The notes under the pieces were generated by a model that saw nothing but the letters and a program-made list of their open reading frames with translations, searched no databases and was not told the DNA's origin. Both the position numbers and the translations under genes were made by a program. Shown here piece after piece: positions 33,591 through 43,640 of a DNA stretch of 64,000 nt. The stretch is from an uncultured Neptuniibacter sp. (GTDB lineage Bacteria > Pseudomonadota > Gammaproteobacteria > Pseudomonadales > Balneatricaceae): the NCBI RefSeq assembly GCF_947498015.1, contig NZ_CANMIR010000003.1:186001-250000 (forward strand), given 5' to 3'. Positions within the stretch are counted from its first letter, which is position 1. The number at the start of each line of letters is the position of its first letter.

Positions 33591-35155
33591 TGTCGGTTAA
33601 AGTCTATATACCCCGAGATACGACCTCTCTGGCACTGGGTGCCGATCATCTGGCATCCGAGCTTGCTGCAGCGGTGTTAGAGCGCGGCGAAGAGATTGAG
33701 ATTATCCGCAATGGCTCCCGTGGCCTGTTCTGGCTGGAACCGATGGTCGAGGTGGAAACCTCTGCTGGGCGGATCGCTTATGGGCCGGTTGAAACAAAAG
33801 ATATCGATACTTTGCTTGATGCCGGATTGATTAATGGTGAAACCGGTCATCCCCTGTGTCAGGGTCTGACCGAAGAGATCCCGTACCTTAAAAAACAGCA
33901 GCGCCTCACCTTTGCCCGTGCCGGTATTACCGATCCGGTGTCGCTCGAAGATTACCAGGCCCATGATGGCTTCAAAGGTCTGAAGAAAGCTCTGCAGATG
34001 GATAGCCAGAGCATCGTCAATGAAGTCAAAACCTCCGGTCTGCGCGGCCGTGGTGGTGCAGCCTTCCCTACCGGTATTAAGTGGCAGACTGTATTAGACG
34101 CACAACCTACCGACGGCAGCCAGAAATACATAGTCTGCAATGCCGATGAAGGTGACTCCGGTACCTTTGCCGACCGTATGGTGATGGAAGCGGATCCCTA
34201 TATGCTGATTGAGGGTATGACCATCGCAGGTCTCGCAGTCGGTGCTGACCAGGGTTATATCTACCTACGCTCAGAATACCCGGTTGCTCATCAGATTCTC
34301 AATGAAGCGATCGAAAAAGCTGAAGCAGCCGGTTTTCTGGGTGTCGATATCCTGGGTAGCGGTAAGACCTTCAATCTGGAGGTTCGCCTTGGTGCTAAAG
34401 CTTATATCTGCGGTGAAGAGACAGCCCTGCTCGAAAGTCTGGAAGGTAAGCGCGGTATGGTGCGTGCCAAGCCACCACTGCCTGCCATTGTAGGCCTGTT
34501 TGGTCAGCCGACTATCGTCAATAACGTGCTCTCTTTAGCTGCGATCCCTTACATTCTGGCTGAAGGTGGTCACGCCTATGCTGATTATGGTCAGGGCCGC
34601 TCTCTGGGTACCCTGCCATTCCAGTTGGCCGGCAATATCAAACGCGGCGGACTGATCGAGATGGCCTTCGGCCTGACCCTGCGGGAGTTGCTGGAAGATT
34701 TTGGGGGCGGAACCTATAGCGGTCGCCCAATGCGGGCCGTACAGGTCGGTGGTCCTCTCTGTGCCTATCTGCCGGAAAGCCAGTGGGATACTGAACTGGA
34801 TTATGAAGCGTTTCAGGCGATCGGCGCAGGACTTGGCCACGGCGGTGTCGTGGTTTTCGACGATACTGTAGATATGTCCGAACAGGCCCGCTTCTCGATG
34901 GAGTTCTGTGTAGAGGAATCCTGTGGCAAATGCACGCCATGCCGGATCGGTTCCACCCGCGGAGTTGAAGTGATCGACAGAATTCGCAATAACGAAAACC
35001 GCGATGCCAATATGGATCTGCTGAGCGACCTGTGCGAAACCATGATTGATGGTTCGCTGTGCGCGATGGGGGGTATGACTCCGTTCCCGGTTCAGAGTGC
35101 GGTAAAGCACTTCCCTGAAGATTTCCAGAAAGACAATGCCGAGACAGGAGCCTGA
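33590..35155 (+). CDS. fdsB: NAD-dependent formate dehydrogenase beta subunit
   Basis: A 521-residue NuoF-like subunit. The first ~110 residues are a thioredoxin-like extension. GRGGAAFPTGIKWQ binds FMN, CGEETALLESLEGKRG belongs to the NADH site, and ESCGKCTPCRIG holds a [4Fe-4S] cluster. It reduces NAD with electrons from FdsA. It is two bases from fdsA and overlaps fdsG by one base, so the three subunits are translated together. Confidence 0.96.
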   Translation: MSVKVYIPRDTTSLALGADHLASELAAAVLERGEEIEIIRNGSRGLFWLEPMVEVETSAGRIAYGPVETKDIDTLLDAGLINGETGHPLCQGLTEEIPYLKKQQRLTFARAGITDPVSLEDYQAHDGFKGLKKALQMDSQSIVNEVKTSGLRGRGGAAFPTGIKWQTVLDAQPTDGSQKYIVCNADEGDSGTFADRMVMEADPYMLIEGMTIAGLAVGADQGYIYLRSEYPVAHQILNEAIEKAEAAGFLGVDILGSGKTFNLEVRLGAKAYICGEETALLESLEGKRGMVRAKPPLPAIVGLFGQPTIVNNVLSLAAIPYILAEGGHAYADYGQGRSLGTLPFQLAGNIKRGGLIEMAFGLTLRELLEDFGGGTYSGRPMRAVQVGGPLCAYLPESQWDTELDYEAFQAIGAGLGHGGVVVFDDTVDMSEQARFSMEFCVEESCGKCTPCRIGSTRGVEVIDRIRNNENRDANMDLLSDLCETMIDGSLCAMGGMTPFPVQSAVKHFPEDFQKDNAETGA

Positions 35156-35157
35156 TC

Positions 35158-38040
35158 ATGTTGCAATATTTTGACCCTGATAAAGATTACGGCACTCCGG
35201 CTCAGCTCTCTGAAAATATGATTACCCTTGAGATAAATGGGGTATCCATAACCGTACCCGAAGGTACTTCCGTGCTGCGTGCCGCCGCTCAAGCGGATAT
35301 CAATATTCCTAAACTGTGTGCTTCCGATAACCTGGAAGCGTTTGGCTCCTGCCGTGTCTGTGCGGTTGAGATTGAAGGGCGTCGCGGTACCCCGGCATCC
35401 TGCACAACCCCGGTGGAAACCGGTATGAAGGTAACCACCCAGAATAAACGACTGGGCAAGTTGCGCCGTAATATTATGGAGCTCTATATCTCCGACCACC
35501 CGCTGGACTGCCTGACCTGCCCAGCGAACGGTAACTGCGAGCTACAGGATGTAGTGGGTGCAGTGGGCCTGCGCGAAGTGCGCTACGGTTTAGAGGGTAG
35601 TTCAGTTGAAACCAGGACCCATCTGGATGCCGAGAAAGATCACTCAAACCCCTACTTCAGCTTTGATCCGAGCAAGTGTATCGCCTGCTCCCGCTGTGTT
35701 CGAGCCTGTGGTGAAGTCCAGGGCACCTTTGCCCTGACTATCGATGGCCGAGGTTTTGATTCGACTATCGCTCCTGGCCAGAACCAGCCATTTCTGGATT
35801 CAGAGTGCGTCTCCTGTGGTGCCTGTGTGCAAGCCTGCCCGACCTCAACCCTGATGGAAAAATCCGTTATCGAGATGGGCCAGCCGGAACACAGTATTGT
35901 TACCACCTGTGCCTACTGCGGTGTCGGTTGCCAGTTCAAAGCGGAGATGAAGGGTGCCGAAGTAGTTCGCATGGTGCCTTACAAGGATGGTCAGGCGAAC
36001 CATGGCCACTCCTGCGTGAAGGGCCGTTTTGCCTTCGGATACGCCACTCATGAGGACCGAATCACTAAACCGATGATCCGTGATTCCATCGATCAGCCAT
36101 GGCAGGAAGTCAGTTGGGAGGAAGCCCTGAGCTTTGCCGCAAGCAAACTCAAAGGCCTACAACAACGGTATGGTCGCGAGAGCATCGGTGGTATCACCTC
36201 CTCCCGCTGTACCAATGAAGAGACCTATCTGGTGCAGAAACTGATTCGTGCGGCGTTCGGTAACAACAATACCGATACCTGTGCCCGGGTCTGCCACTCA
36301 CCGACAGGTTACGGACTGAAGACCACCCTGGGTGAGTCAGCCGGTACTCAGACCTTCGATTCGGTGATGTATGCCGATGCGGTGATGGTGATTGGTGCAA
36401 ATCCAACCGATGCCCACCCAGTGTTCGGATCCCTTTTGAAGAAACGTCTGCGTCAGGGAGCAAAACTGATCGTGGCTGACCCACGCCGGATCGATCTGGT
36501 GAAAAGCCCACATGTGGAAACCAACCACCACCTGACCCTGCGCCCAGGCAGTAACGTCGCCTTTATCAACGCGATGACTCATGTTGTGATTACTGAAGGG
36601 CTGGAAGACAAAACCTTTATCGCCAATCGCTGTGAAGAGAGCGCCTATCAGGCGTGGCGCGAATTTATCAGTGAGGAGCGACACTCCCCTGAGAACACCG
36701 AATCGATCACCGGGATTCCAGCTGAAGAGCTGCGCGGTGCTGCGCGACTCTATGCCGGTGCTAAAAACGCTGCGATCTACTACGGTCTGGGTGTAACTGA
36801 GCACAGCCAGGGTTCCAGCATGGTGATGGGTATCGCAAACCTGGCACTGGCAACCGGTAATATCGGTCGTGAAGGTGTCGGCGTTAACCCTCTGCGAGGC
36901 CAGAACAACGTACAGGGTTCCTGCGATATGGGATCTTTCCCGCATGAACTGCCGGGTTACCAGCATGTTTCCGATGATCAGATCCGTGGTCGCTTCGAAT
37001 CGGTTTGGGGCGTGAAACTGGATAATGAGCCGGGCCTGCGTATTCCGAATATGTTCGATGCGGCATTGGATGGCACCTACAAGGGTATGTATGTACAGGG
37101 TGAAGATATCGCCCAGTCCGATCCGAACACCAACCATGTTCAGGCGGCCCTACGCTCTCTGGAATGTCTGATTGTGCAGGATATCTTCCTGAATGAGACC
37201 GCAAAATTCGCCCATGTCTTCCTGCCGGGTGCATCTTTCCTGGAGAAAGACGGTACTTTCACCAACGCAGAGCGCCGGATCAACCGGGTGCGTAAGGTGA
37301 TGCCACCTCTTTCTGGCAAGCAGGACTGGGAGGTCACCCAGGCCCTGTCTAACTCACTGGGCTATGAGATGAACTACAACCACCCTTCCGAGATTATGGA
37401 TGAGATCGCACAGCTCACGCCGACCTTTGCCAGTGTCAGCTATGAGCGCCTGGAAGAGATGGGCAGCATCCAGTGGCCATGTAACGATGAGACACCGGAC
37501 GGGATGCCGATCATGCACGTGGAAAGTTTCCCAATCGGTAAGGGCCACTTTGCCATCACCGAGTATGTGGCAACCGAAGAGCGCTCCACCCGACGCTTCC
37601 CGCTGCTCCTAACCACTGGCCGTATCCTGTCGCAATACAATGTGGGTGCTCAGACCCGCCGTACCGAAAATCAGGTATGGCACGATGAGGATGTTCTGGA
37701 ACTGCACCCGGTCGATGCGGAAGATCGCGGCCTGCAAGATGGCGACTGGGTCGGTATTACCAGCCGTGCCGGTGGAACCGTGATGCGGGCTAAACTCTCT
37801 GACCGGATGCAACCGGGCGTGGTTTATACCACATTCCATCATCCCGGCAGCGGTGCCAATGTGGTCACCACCGATAACTCAGACTGGGCAACCAACTGCC
37901 CGGAATACAAGGTCACCGCAGTACAGGCCGTTAAAGTAAGTGAGCCGTCAGAGTGGCAGCAGCGCTATAATGAGTTTAACAATCAGCAGCAAGGCTTACT
38001 CAAACAGAGACGCCGGAACAAGGCTGCAGCGCGGGACTAA
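35158..38040 (+). CDS. fdsA: NAD-dependent formate dehydrogenase alpha subunit (molybdenum catalytic)
   Basis: A 960-residue molybdenum/tungsten bis-MGD enzyme oxidising formate to CO2. An N-terminal [2Fe-2S] domain (CASDNLEAFGSCRVC), a His/Cys cluster region (CLTCPANGNCEL), and two ferredoxin-type [4Fe-4S] sites (CIACSRCVRAC, CVSCGACVQAC) are followed by CAYCGVGC, the [4Fe-4S] next to molybdopterin. Cys379 in ARVCHSPTG is the metal ligand; the codon is TGC, so this is a Cys form, not selenocysteine. C-terminal molybdopterin-binding segments follow. The long N-terminal domain matches FdsA of soluble, NAD-linked enzymes. Confidence 0.97.
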   Translation: MLQYFDPDKDYGTPAQLSENMITLEINGVSITVPEGTSVLRAAAQADINIPKLCASDNLEAFGSCRVCAVEIEGRRGTPASCTTPVETGMKVTTQNKRLGKLRRNIMELYISDHPLDCLTCPANGNCELQDVVGAVGLREVRYGLEGSSVETRTHLDAEKDHSNPYFSFDPSKCIACSRCVRACGEVQGTFALTIDGRGFDSTIAPGQNQPFLDSECVSCGACVQACPTSTLMEKSVIEMGQPEHSIVTTCAYCGVGCQFKAEMKGAEVVRMVPYKDGQANHGHSCVKGRFAFGYATHEDRITKPMIRDSIDQPWQEVSWEEALSFAASKLKGLQQRYGRESIGGITSSRCTNEETYLVQKLIRAAFGNNNTDTCARVCHSPTGYGLKTTLGESAGTQTFDSVMYADAVMVIGANPTDAHPVFGSLLKKRLRQGAKLIVADPRRIDLVKSPHVETNHHLTLRPGSNVAFINAMTHVVITEGLEDKTFIANRCEESAYQAWREFISEERHSPENTESITGIPAEELRGAARLYAGAKNAAIYYGLGVTEHSQGSSMVMGIANLALATGNIGREGVGVNPLRGQNNVQGSCDMGSFPHELPGYQHVSDDQIRGRFESVWGVKLDNEPGLRIPNMFDAALDGTYKGMYVQGEDIAQSDPNTNHVQAALRSLECLIVQDIFLNETAKFAHVFLPGASFLEKDGTFTNAERRINRVRKVMPPLSGKQDWEVTQALSNSLGYEMNYNHPSEIMDEIAQLTPTFASVSYERLEEMGSIQWPCNDETPDGMPIMHVESFPIGKGHFAITEYVATEERSTRRFPLLLTTGRILSQYNVGAQTRRTENQVWHDEDVLELHPVDAEDRGLQDGDWVGITSRAGGTVMRAKLSDRMQPGVVYTTFHHPGSGANVVTTDNSDWATNCPEYKVTAVQAVKVSEPSEWQQRYNEFNNQQQGLLKQRRRNKAAARD

Positions 38041-38044
38041 TGAG

Positions 38045-38920
38045 ATGGCTTTGAAAAAGCATGAAACCGGAACCGATACTCTGAAACTGGAGATGGATAA
38101 CTGCCATAACCCGGTTGTGGTTACCCGCTGGCAGGACAGGCAATCACTGGATGCTCTGGACAACATCGCCGAGGAGATACCGGTAGCGATGGTCTATAAC
38201 GGTATCTCCCATGTAGTCATGATGGCCAGTCCGGCTGATCTGGAAGATTTCGCATTAGGCTTCAGCCTCAGTGAAGGGATCATCCAGAAGGTGGGAGAGA
38301 TCTACGGAATCGACCTTGTTCAGGAAGATCCTGAAGACCTGAACGCAGGAATCGAAATACAGATGTCGATCACGAGCCAGCGCTCTGCAGAACTGAAACA
38401 GCGTCGCCGGAACCTGACCGGGCGTACCGGTTGTGGACTTTGCGGGGCTGAATCCCTGCAACAGGCGATCCGGCCAGTTAAAGCAGTACCGGCACTCCCC
38501 CCGGCCACCCCCGAAGCGGTTGAAAATGCAGTCCGTCAACTGTCGGACAAGCAACCTCTGCAAAACCTCACGGGTGCCTGCCACGGTGCCGCGTGGTGCG
38601 ACCTTGAAGGTAACATCCAACTGCTACGGGAGGATATCGGTCGCCATAACGCTCTGGATAAACTGCTGGGTGCCTTGAAGGCTGCTGATACAGACCTTGA
38701 AGCTGGCTTTGCCCTGGTTTCCAGTCGTGCCAGTTATGAGATGGTCCAGAAAGCCTCCAGCTGTGGCATCAGCACGCTCGTGGCTGTCTCTGCACCCACA
38801 CGGTTAGCACTGCAACTGGCCAAGCAAGCCGGCCTGAATTTAATTGGCTTTGCCCGACCAGGCAGACATGTTATCTACAATCAGTCTGAACTGACTTCTG
38901 AACCAGATTCCAAGGATTAA
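38045..38920 (+). CDS. fdhD: FdhD sulfur carrier/sulfurtransferase
   Basis: A 291-residue accessory protein that carries sulfur from a cysteine desulfurase to the molybdenum cofactor before insertion into formate dehydrogenase. GCGLCGAESL holds the essential CxxC; GACHGAAWCD, EDIGRHNALDKLLGA and FVSSRASYEMVQK-like SSRASYEMVQK are family signatures. The start at 38045 lies 4 bases after the fdsA stop; an upstream start inside fdsA is unlikely. Its place between fdsA and fdsD is usual. Confidence 0.95.
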   Translation: MALKKHETGTDTLKLEMDNCHNPVVVTRWQDRQSLDALDNIAEEIPVAMVYNGISHVVMMASPADLEDFALGFSLSEGIIQKVGEIYGIDLVQEDPEDLNAGIEIQMSITSQRSAELKQRRRNLTGRTGCGLCGAESLQQAIRPVKAVPALPPATPEAVENAVRQLSDKQPLQNLTGACHGAAWCDLEGNIQLLREDIGRHNALDKLLGALKAADTDLEAGFALVSSRASYEMVQKASSCGISTLVAVSAPTRLALQLAKQAGLNLIGFARPGRHVIYNQSELTSEPDSKD

Positions 38921-38923
38921 ACA

Positions 38924-39139
38924 ATGGGAAACCATCAACTGACCAGCCTGATCAAAATGGCCAACCAGATCGCCGCTAACAACACCCATATCGGTAATGA
39001 AACTGAAGAAGCGACTATGGTGGCAAACCACCTGCGAAAATTCTGGGCGCGATCAATGAAGCAGCAGATCACGGATTACTTAATTGAGGGGGGTGAAGAA
39101 CTCAGCCCTATCGCTAAAAAAGCCGTTGCAGAGCTTTAA
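38924..39139 (+). CDS. fdsD: Formate dehydrogenase delta subunit
   Basis: A 71-residue all-helical protein (LIKMANQIAANNTHIG, VANHLRKFWARSMKQQI), typical of FdsD, needed for assembly of the FdsGBA enzyme. It starts 3 bases after fdhD, ending the operon. A short GGGAAG/CTTCCC stem lies 20 bases beyond the stop. Confidence 0.92.
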   Translation: MGNHQLTSLIKMANQIAANNTHIGNETEEATMVANHLRKFWARSMKQQITDYLIEGGEELSPIAKKAVAEL

Positions 39140-39219
39140 TACCCATCGATACACGGGGAAGGTTCTCTTCCCTGGTTGGTTTCCAGATCTCGATAGATGA
39201 TTCTCACTGATCGCAAATG

Positions 39220-40224
39220 TCAGTTCAGCAAAATTCTCATCAGCGCAAAGAGATAGAGCGATAGAATGACTCCCATGATCGCCCCCAACACGCCACCGAT
39301 AAACAGATAACCTGTAATAACAGCTCCTATAAACACCGCTCCAAAAAACCAGCGCTGTAATCGCGCCACCATTTTTGTTTCAGGCTGGGCAAAGAGGAGA
39401 CTGAGTCCACCCCGGTTTTCAATTGCGAGAACACCACCGATCGAGACAAGGTGCCAACAGAGTATGCTCATCAGGATAAACAACACACCGAATTTCTGTA
39501 GAAAACCGGAGATAGTATCCGAGGTTCCAATATGCCGGATACTCTCTCTATCAGGGAAATTGGGTGCATTAAAATCCACCTGAAGTGTCGCAAGATTTCC
39601 CTGTTTGTGTACGGGGGGATAGGAGTAGATCGGATATTGATAGCGATAACGCTGCCCATCAGGACTTTCAAACAGATATACCGGAGCAACGGCGTTATCA
39701 CCTCCTTTCACTAGTTTTTCAACCTCTGCCGACACAGCAGTTGTATTGCTGATAAAGGCTTCTGTCTCGGCTTTCAGATGGTAGGAAATAGCCACCATCA
39801 CACTCCCTACTATGAGAAACAGAGATAGAAATGCCAGGATCGGCCTATCCTCCCTGCTTAGCGAGAAGGCATTTGAAAACGAAGCGGTATCAGATGAGGG
39901 CTGTCCTGTTTCTTTCTGCTCATCTGCCCATTGAACAGATGTTTTCCACGCTGAATCACCATCAAGATAAGCGCTCAGAATACGGAGAACGGTTGCCGTA
40001 TTGAGTTGAGCATCACTGCTGGTCTTGTGACTCTCGAGTGAACCCTCCTGGTACTCAACAACCCAGCCTGAGTGACAACTCCCTAAAATCTGAATATAGT
40101 TCATCTCATCCTGAGCGAGAATGAGATATTGATTATCTGAATCGTTCAGAGAGCTTAGACAACGCCTCACCTCTTTTATTGTGGGGTGATTGATCTGCTC
40201 CCCATTTTCAGTTGTTAATTCCAT
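39220..40224 (-). CDS. DUF3592-type membrane protein with N-terminal soluble domain
   Basis: A 334-residue protein. Residues 1-110 are soluble; LRILSAYLDGDSAWKTSVQW resembles a short segment common to Imm1-like immunity proteins, weakly. A membrane helix follows near 130-150, then a periplasmic segment (YLFESPDGQRYRY, a proline-rich stretch, LQVDFNAPNFPDRES) matching DUF3592, then three helices to the C-terminus. Function is unknown. It is convergent with fdsD and divergent from a GNAT gene. Confidence 0.7.
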   Translation of the reverse strand: MELTTENGEQINHPTIKEVRRCLSSLNDSDNQYLILAQDEMNYIQILGSCHSGWVVEYQEGSLESHKTSSDAQLNTATVLRILSAYLDGDSAWKTSVQWADEQKETGQPSSDTASFSNAFSLSREDRPILAFLSLFLIVGSVMVAISYHLKAETEAFISNTTAVSAEVEKLVKGGDNAVAPVYLFESPDGQRYRYQYPIYSYPPVHKQGNLATLQVDFNAPNFPDRESIRHIGTSDTISGFLQKFGVLFILMSILCWHLVSIGGVLAIENRGGLSLLFAQPETKMVARLQRWFFGAVFIGAVITGYLFIGGVLGAIMGVILSLYLFALMRILLN

Positions 40225-40299
40225 TTAGATGCTCCACAGACCCTGGTTATATGCCATCCTATTTCAGATCCACTGAATACTACATTTTAAAGGCCAACG

Positions 40300-40836
40300 A
40301 TGATATTGACTGATTACCAAGAGGAAAGAGCTGAGAAGATCATTCAACTGTTTGAAAACGTGTTCTCAGCATCAGAAGGCCCGGATGAGGGAGCCGTTAT
40401 TGGTGCTCTGGTGAGAGAGATGATCGAGACTACCTCTCCTGAAGCGCTTAAAGGCTTTATTGCCAAAGAGGGTGAGAAAATCATTGGTGCCATCTTCTTT
40501 TCACGCTTCAGCCTGCCAAGCCAAAAAAATGCTTATATCCTCTCCCCTGTTGCGGTTTCAACGCTGCATCAGGGTACGGGTGTTGGACAGCAACTGATCC
40601 GCTTTGGCATATCGGCTCTGCAATCTGAGGGCGTTGAGATTCTTCTCACGTATGGTGATCCTAATTACTACTGCAAAACCGGCTTTAAGCCGATCAGTGA
40701 AGCGTTGATTCCAGCCCCGCTTAAGCTCAGCATGCCCCAGGGCTGGCTTGCGCAGTCTTTAACTGAACATGAGATCAGCCCGGAAACAGGCCAGACCCAG
40801 TGTGTTGCAGCGCTCAATAATCAGGCACTCTGGTAA
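40300..40836 (+). CDS. GNAT-family N-acetyltransferase (YhbS-like)
   Basis: A 178-residue acetyltransferase. The acetyl-CoA loop appears as LHQGTGVGQQLIRFG following ILSPVAVS; LTYGDPNYYCKTGFKPI is the C-terminal GNAT signature often seen in YhbS-type enzymes. Substrate unknown. It faces the SDR gene, with 19 bases and a small GGTAGA/TCTACC stem between stops. Confidence 0.85.
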   Translation: MILTDYQEERAEKIIQLFENVFSASEGPDEGAVIGALVREMIETTSPEALKGFIAKEGEKIIGAIFFSRFSLPSQKNAYILSPVAVSTLHQGTGVGQQLIRFGISALQSEGVEILLTYGDPNYYCKTGFKPISEALIPAPLKLSMPQGWLAQSLTEHEISPETGQTQCVAALNNQALW

Positions 40837-40855
40837 CAACACCGGGTAGATGAGT

Positions 40856-41521
40856 CTACCAGGGTAGAATATCACCGTTGGAGTGCCAGAATGTTCCTGA
40901 GTTTGAAAGATTCAACTCGTCAATGCGTTGAGACAGTCGAGCCGCGGCTTCATCAGGCGTGATATCACCCACACCGCCAATCATCTCTGTCCCGACCAAT
41001 CCTGGATGAAGAATCGCCACCGCAACTCCACGTGGTTTAAGGTCATGAGCCAAGGATACACTCGCAATATTCAGTGCTGCTTTGGACATGCGATAACCGT
41101 AGCGTCCACCACTGGTGTTATCGGTAATCGAGCCCATCCGGCTAGTGATGAGTGCCACCTTCGCTTCAGGGCTGAGATTATCCATTAGGGCCTCAGTCAC
41201 CAATAACGGTGCCAACGCATTGGTTTCAAACTGCTGCCGGATCGTTGTTTTATTAATCTGCCCCAGCCTTTCATCTCTTAAAATCCCGGCGTTATTGATC
41301 AACAGGTCAATACTCTGCCCCTGGAGCGCTGCCGCAAGTGTTGAGATACCCTCCTCCGTTGCAACATCAACGTCCTCAATCACAGTGACGTTTAACGCGG
41401 CCAGCTCCACCGATGCATTACGGCAGATAGCGAAAACCCGATAGCCCTGGGAATGATATAAGCGACTGAACGCGAGTCCGATACCACGGCTAGCTCCGGT
41501 AATAACAACAGTTTTAGACAT
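40856..41521 (-). CDS. Short-chain dehydrogenase/reductase
   Basis: A 221-residue classical SDR. TGASRGIGLAF at 8-18 is the NAD(P) loop; INNAGIL is the NNAG motif; TSRMGSI and YGYRMSK hold the catalytic Ser, Tyr and Lys. It resembles small C-factor/sniffer-like ketoreductases, whose substrates are mostly unknown. Monocistronic. Confidence 0.9.
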   Translation of the reverse strand: MSKTVVITGASRGIGLAFSRLYHSQGYRVFAICRNASVELAALNVTVIEDVDVATEEGISTLAAALQGQSIDLLINNAGILRDERLGQINKTTIRQQFETNALAPLLVTEALMDNLSPEAKVALITSRMGSITDNTSGGRYGYRMSKAALNIASVSLAHDLKPRGVAVAILHPGLVGTEMIGGVGDITPDEAAARLSQRIDELNLSNSGTFWHSNGDILPW

Positions 41522-41663
41522 TTAAAAACTCCGATGCCCCAACAGGGAATGATCCGGTGGATGATAGACGCTATTCAACGATGAAATCGATCTCATCACA
41601 ACCTGAAAATAGAGAACAGATTCTAATGAGATGAAGTAAGTAGATGGTTACGGTAGATAAAAG

Positions 41664-41707
41664 AAAACCGCAAAACGATGAAGGGGGAGGAATCGCTATG
41701 CGGTTTT
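41664..41707 (-). terminator. Terminator after the porin gene
   Basis: AAAACCGCA/TGCGGTTTT stem (41664-41672 with 41699-41707), followed on the minus strand by CTTTTAT. It lies 20 bases beyond the porin stop. Confidence 0.65.
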
Positions 41708-41727
41708 CCGGGGAGCTTCGGCCAGAC

Positions 41728-42630
41728 TTAGAAGTCGTAGTTCATGCCGAAGTTGATAGAGTTGGAATCTTCGTTGCCGTAAAGCACACCATCCCAAGCC
41801 CATGCTTCAACCCAAAGCTTAACTTTTGGGTGAATATTGTACTGGTATGCCAGAATAACAGCGTCAAAATCGTTTGTACCGCCTGACTGGTCTTCAAAGC
41901 TGGAAACACCGAAAGAGTAAAGGTTTTTACCAGAAGAGATACCACTCATGATATCTGCACCTTTACCTACATCATCTTTATCCATGTACATACCGTTCAC
42001 GTAGTAGCCATCACCGGAATAGTATGCAGCAACACCAACAGAATCATTATTCTGATCGTCAATGAAACCCGCTGTCAGCTTCAGGCTGTCAGAAACTTTA
42101 TAAGATGCTGTGAACTGGCTCTCTTCAGTGTCATCGCTGTACAGCGCAGATACCTGAAATCCGCTCATCTCTGGACTGGTGTACATCACAGATTTTTCGA
42201 TACGGAAGTTGCCATCAAGAGAGTAATAAACCGGTGCAGTGTTCCACCACAGCTGGTCCGGTGCATAACCGACAGCGTTATAGAACGCAGACCACATTTT
42301 ACCAACCTGCAAGGTACCGAAGTCACCAGACAGGCCAAGTTTAGCAACACGTGCATCAGAGCCAGTATCAGAACCCAGTTCACCTTCTGCCACATCAACT
42401 TTAACTTCATATTTGGCAAAAGCTGTTAGCCCTTCACCCAGGTTGTGGCTACCGCTTACACCGATACGGCTCGCAGCATCTTTAAAGTTGTCGCCATTAT
42501 CATGCTTTGCCGCTTCAACCATCACGCGAAGACTACCGTAGAATGAAAAATTGGTATCATCAGCCTGGGCTGCTGTAAAAGGAAGGAACATTGAGCATGA
42601 CAGTGCAAGACAGGTTGTCTTAAGTTTCAT
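41728..42630 (-). CDS. Gram-negative porin
   Basis: A 300-residue outer membrane protein with a signal peptide (MKLKTTCLALSCSMFLPFTAAQA) and a beta-rich body starting FSFYGSLRV. It ends in FGMNYDF, with the C-terminal Phe that targets BAM. The repeated pattern of alternating residues and AASRIGVSGSHNLGEGL, FAKYEV fit 16-stranded general porins. The start is at 42630, right after a ribosome site GGGATC; the frame extends five residues. Substrate range is unknown. Confidence 0.9.
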   Translation of the reverse strand: MKLKTTCLALSCSMFLPFTAAQADDTNFSFYGSLRVMVEAAKHDNGDNFKDAASRIGVSGSHNLGEGLTAFAKYEVKVDVAEGELGSDTGSDARVAKLGLSGDFGTLQVGKMWSAFYNAVGYAPDQLWWNTAPVYYSLDGNFRIEKSVMYTSPEMSGFQVSALYSDDTEESQFTASYKVSDSLKLTAGFIDDQNNDSVGVAAYYSGDGYYVNGMYMDKDDVGKGADIMSGISSGKNLYSFGVSSFEDQSGGTNDFDAVILAYQYNIHPKVKLWVEAWAWDGVLYGNEDSNSINFGMNYDF

Positions 42631-42838
42631 CTGGGATCTCCACATTTGGCAGATAAAATTATTATTATTGATTGGTTAATTTGTGCATCTGGATACAAAG
42701 CAACAAATTCAAATTCATGATACAAACAACAACTCTGCGATTAAAATTAATTAACCTTATTGAAAAATAAATTAACCAAATATAGGGATTTTTAAGCGAA
42801 GGGAGGTTATCTGAAATCGGGCGGCGATATAATACAAT

Positions 42839-42852
42839 TTATCGAATGATAA
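42839..42852. promoter_or_regulatory. Palindrome between porin and TauE genes
   Basis: TTATC-GAAT-GATAA lies 90 bp before the TauE gene; TTATCGAATGATA also occurs at 52400, in front of the DUF3726 operon. Role unknown. Confidence 0.3.
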
Positions 42853-42928
42853 GTATATTAAACATCACTAATTCTATCTTCCTATATAATGGTTATTCCG
42901 GCTCTAATCTGATTGATTTCCACCGTTA

Positions 42929-43636
42929 ATGACCACATCGATAGCACTGTTCACCGTGATACTGGCCTCGCTGTTGCAGAGTATTTCTGGGATCGGGCTT
43001 GCACTGATTGCAGCCCCTGTTCTGGTACTGATAGACCCCCAGTATCTGCCAGCCCCCATCCTTTCTCTTGGGTTTACATTATCGCTATTAAATAGTTACA
43101 AATATCGTAAACATCTTGAGCTAGGAGAAACTGCAGTCGCCCTGTATGGCAGAATTCCTGGTACATTTGGCGGGATTATATTGCTCGCATTACTGCCGCA
43201 AAACACACTCTCTATCTGTTTTGCGCTTCTGATCATTAGCTCTGTGCTGTTAACCTATAGACGGATCCAAATAGAACAGAACCGGAGATCACTCTGTATT
43301 GCAGGTTTCTTTTCCGGTTTGATGGGGACAGCCACCTCGGTGGGGGGACCACCTATTGCAATGGTGTATCAAAATAGTGATCCATATAAAGCGCGCGCAC
43401 AGCTGAGTTTTTATTTTCTAATCGGGACTGCTTTTTCAATTTTAATCTTAGTGACAACTCAAAATTTTAATTTTCACCAGCTCAAACTAACCCTCTATCT
43501 TTTACCCGCAGTGGTGATCGGTTTTATTTTTAGCCTGTTAATCGGTTCTAAATATCAATCAAAAAACCTTAAACCGCTGATCAGCATAATTTCACTATGC
43601 TCTGCTGTGGCAATTTTAATTAAGTCGTCCCTATAA
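42929..43636 (+). CDS. TauE/SafE-family sulfite/anion exporter-like permease
   Basis: A 235-residue membrane protein with about 7-8 helices. SISGIGLALIAAPVLVLIDP and FFSGLMGTATSVGGPPIAMVY are the two pseudo-repeated TauE signatures. Members move sulfite, sulfoacetate or other organosulfur/anionic compounds; the substrate is not evident here. Divergent from the porin gene; its stop is 4 bases from the convergent MFS stop. Confidence 0.87.
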   Translation: MTTSIALFTVILASLLQSISGIGLALIAAPVLVLIDPQYLPAPILSLGFTLSLLNSYKYRKHLELGETAVALYGRIPGTFGGIILLALLPQNTLSICFALLIISSVLLTYRRIQIEQNRRSLCIAGFFSGLMGTATSVGGPPIAMVYQNSDPYKARAQLSFYFLIGTAFSILILVTTQNFNFHQLKLTLYLLPAVVIGFIFSLLIGSKYQSKNLKPLISIISLCSAVAILIKSSL

Positions 43637-43640
43637 GGGC

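Noticed and set aside
36280..36294. Selenocysteine at the FdsA active site
   Set aside because: The metal ligand codon is TGC and there is no in-frame TGA.
36337..37137. 266-codon minus-strand frame inside fdsA
   Set aside because: Entirely antisense to a well-supported catalytic subunit; a codon-bias shadow.
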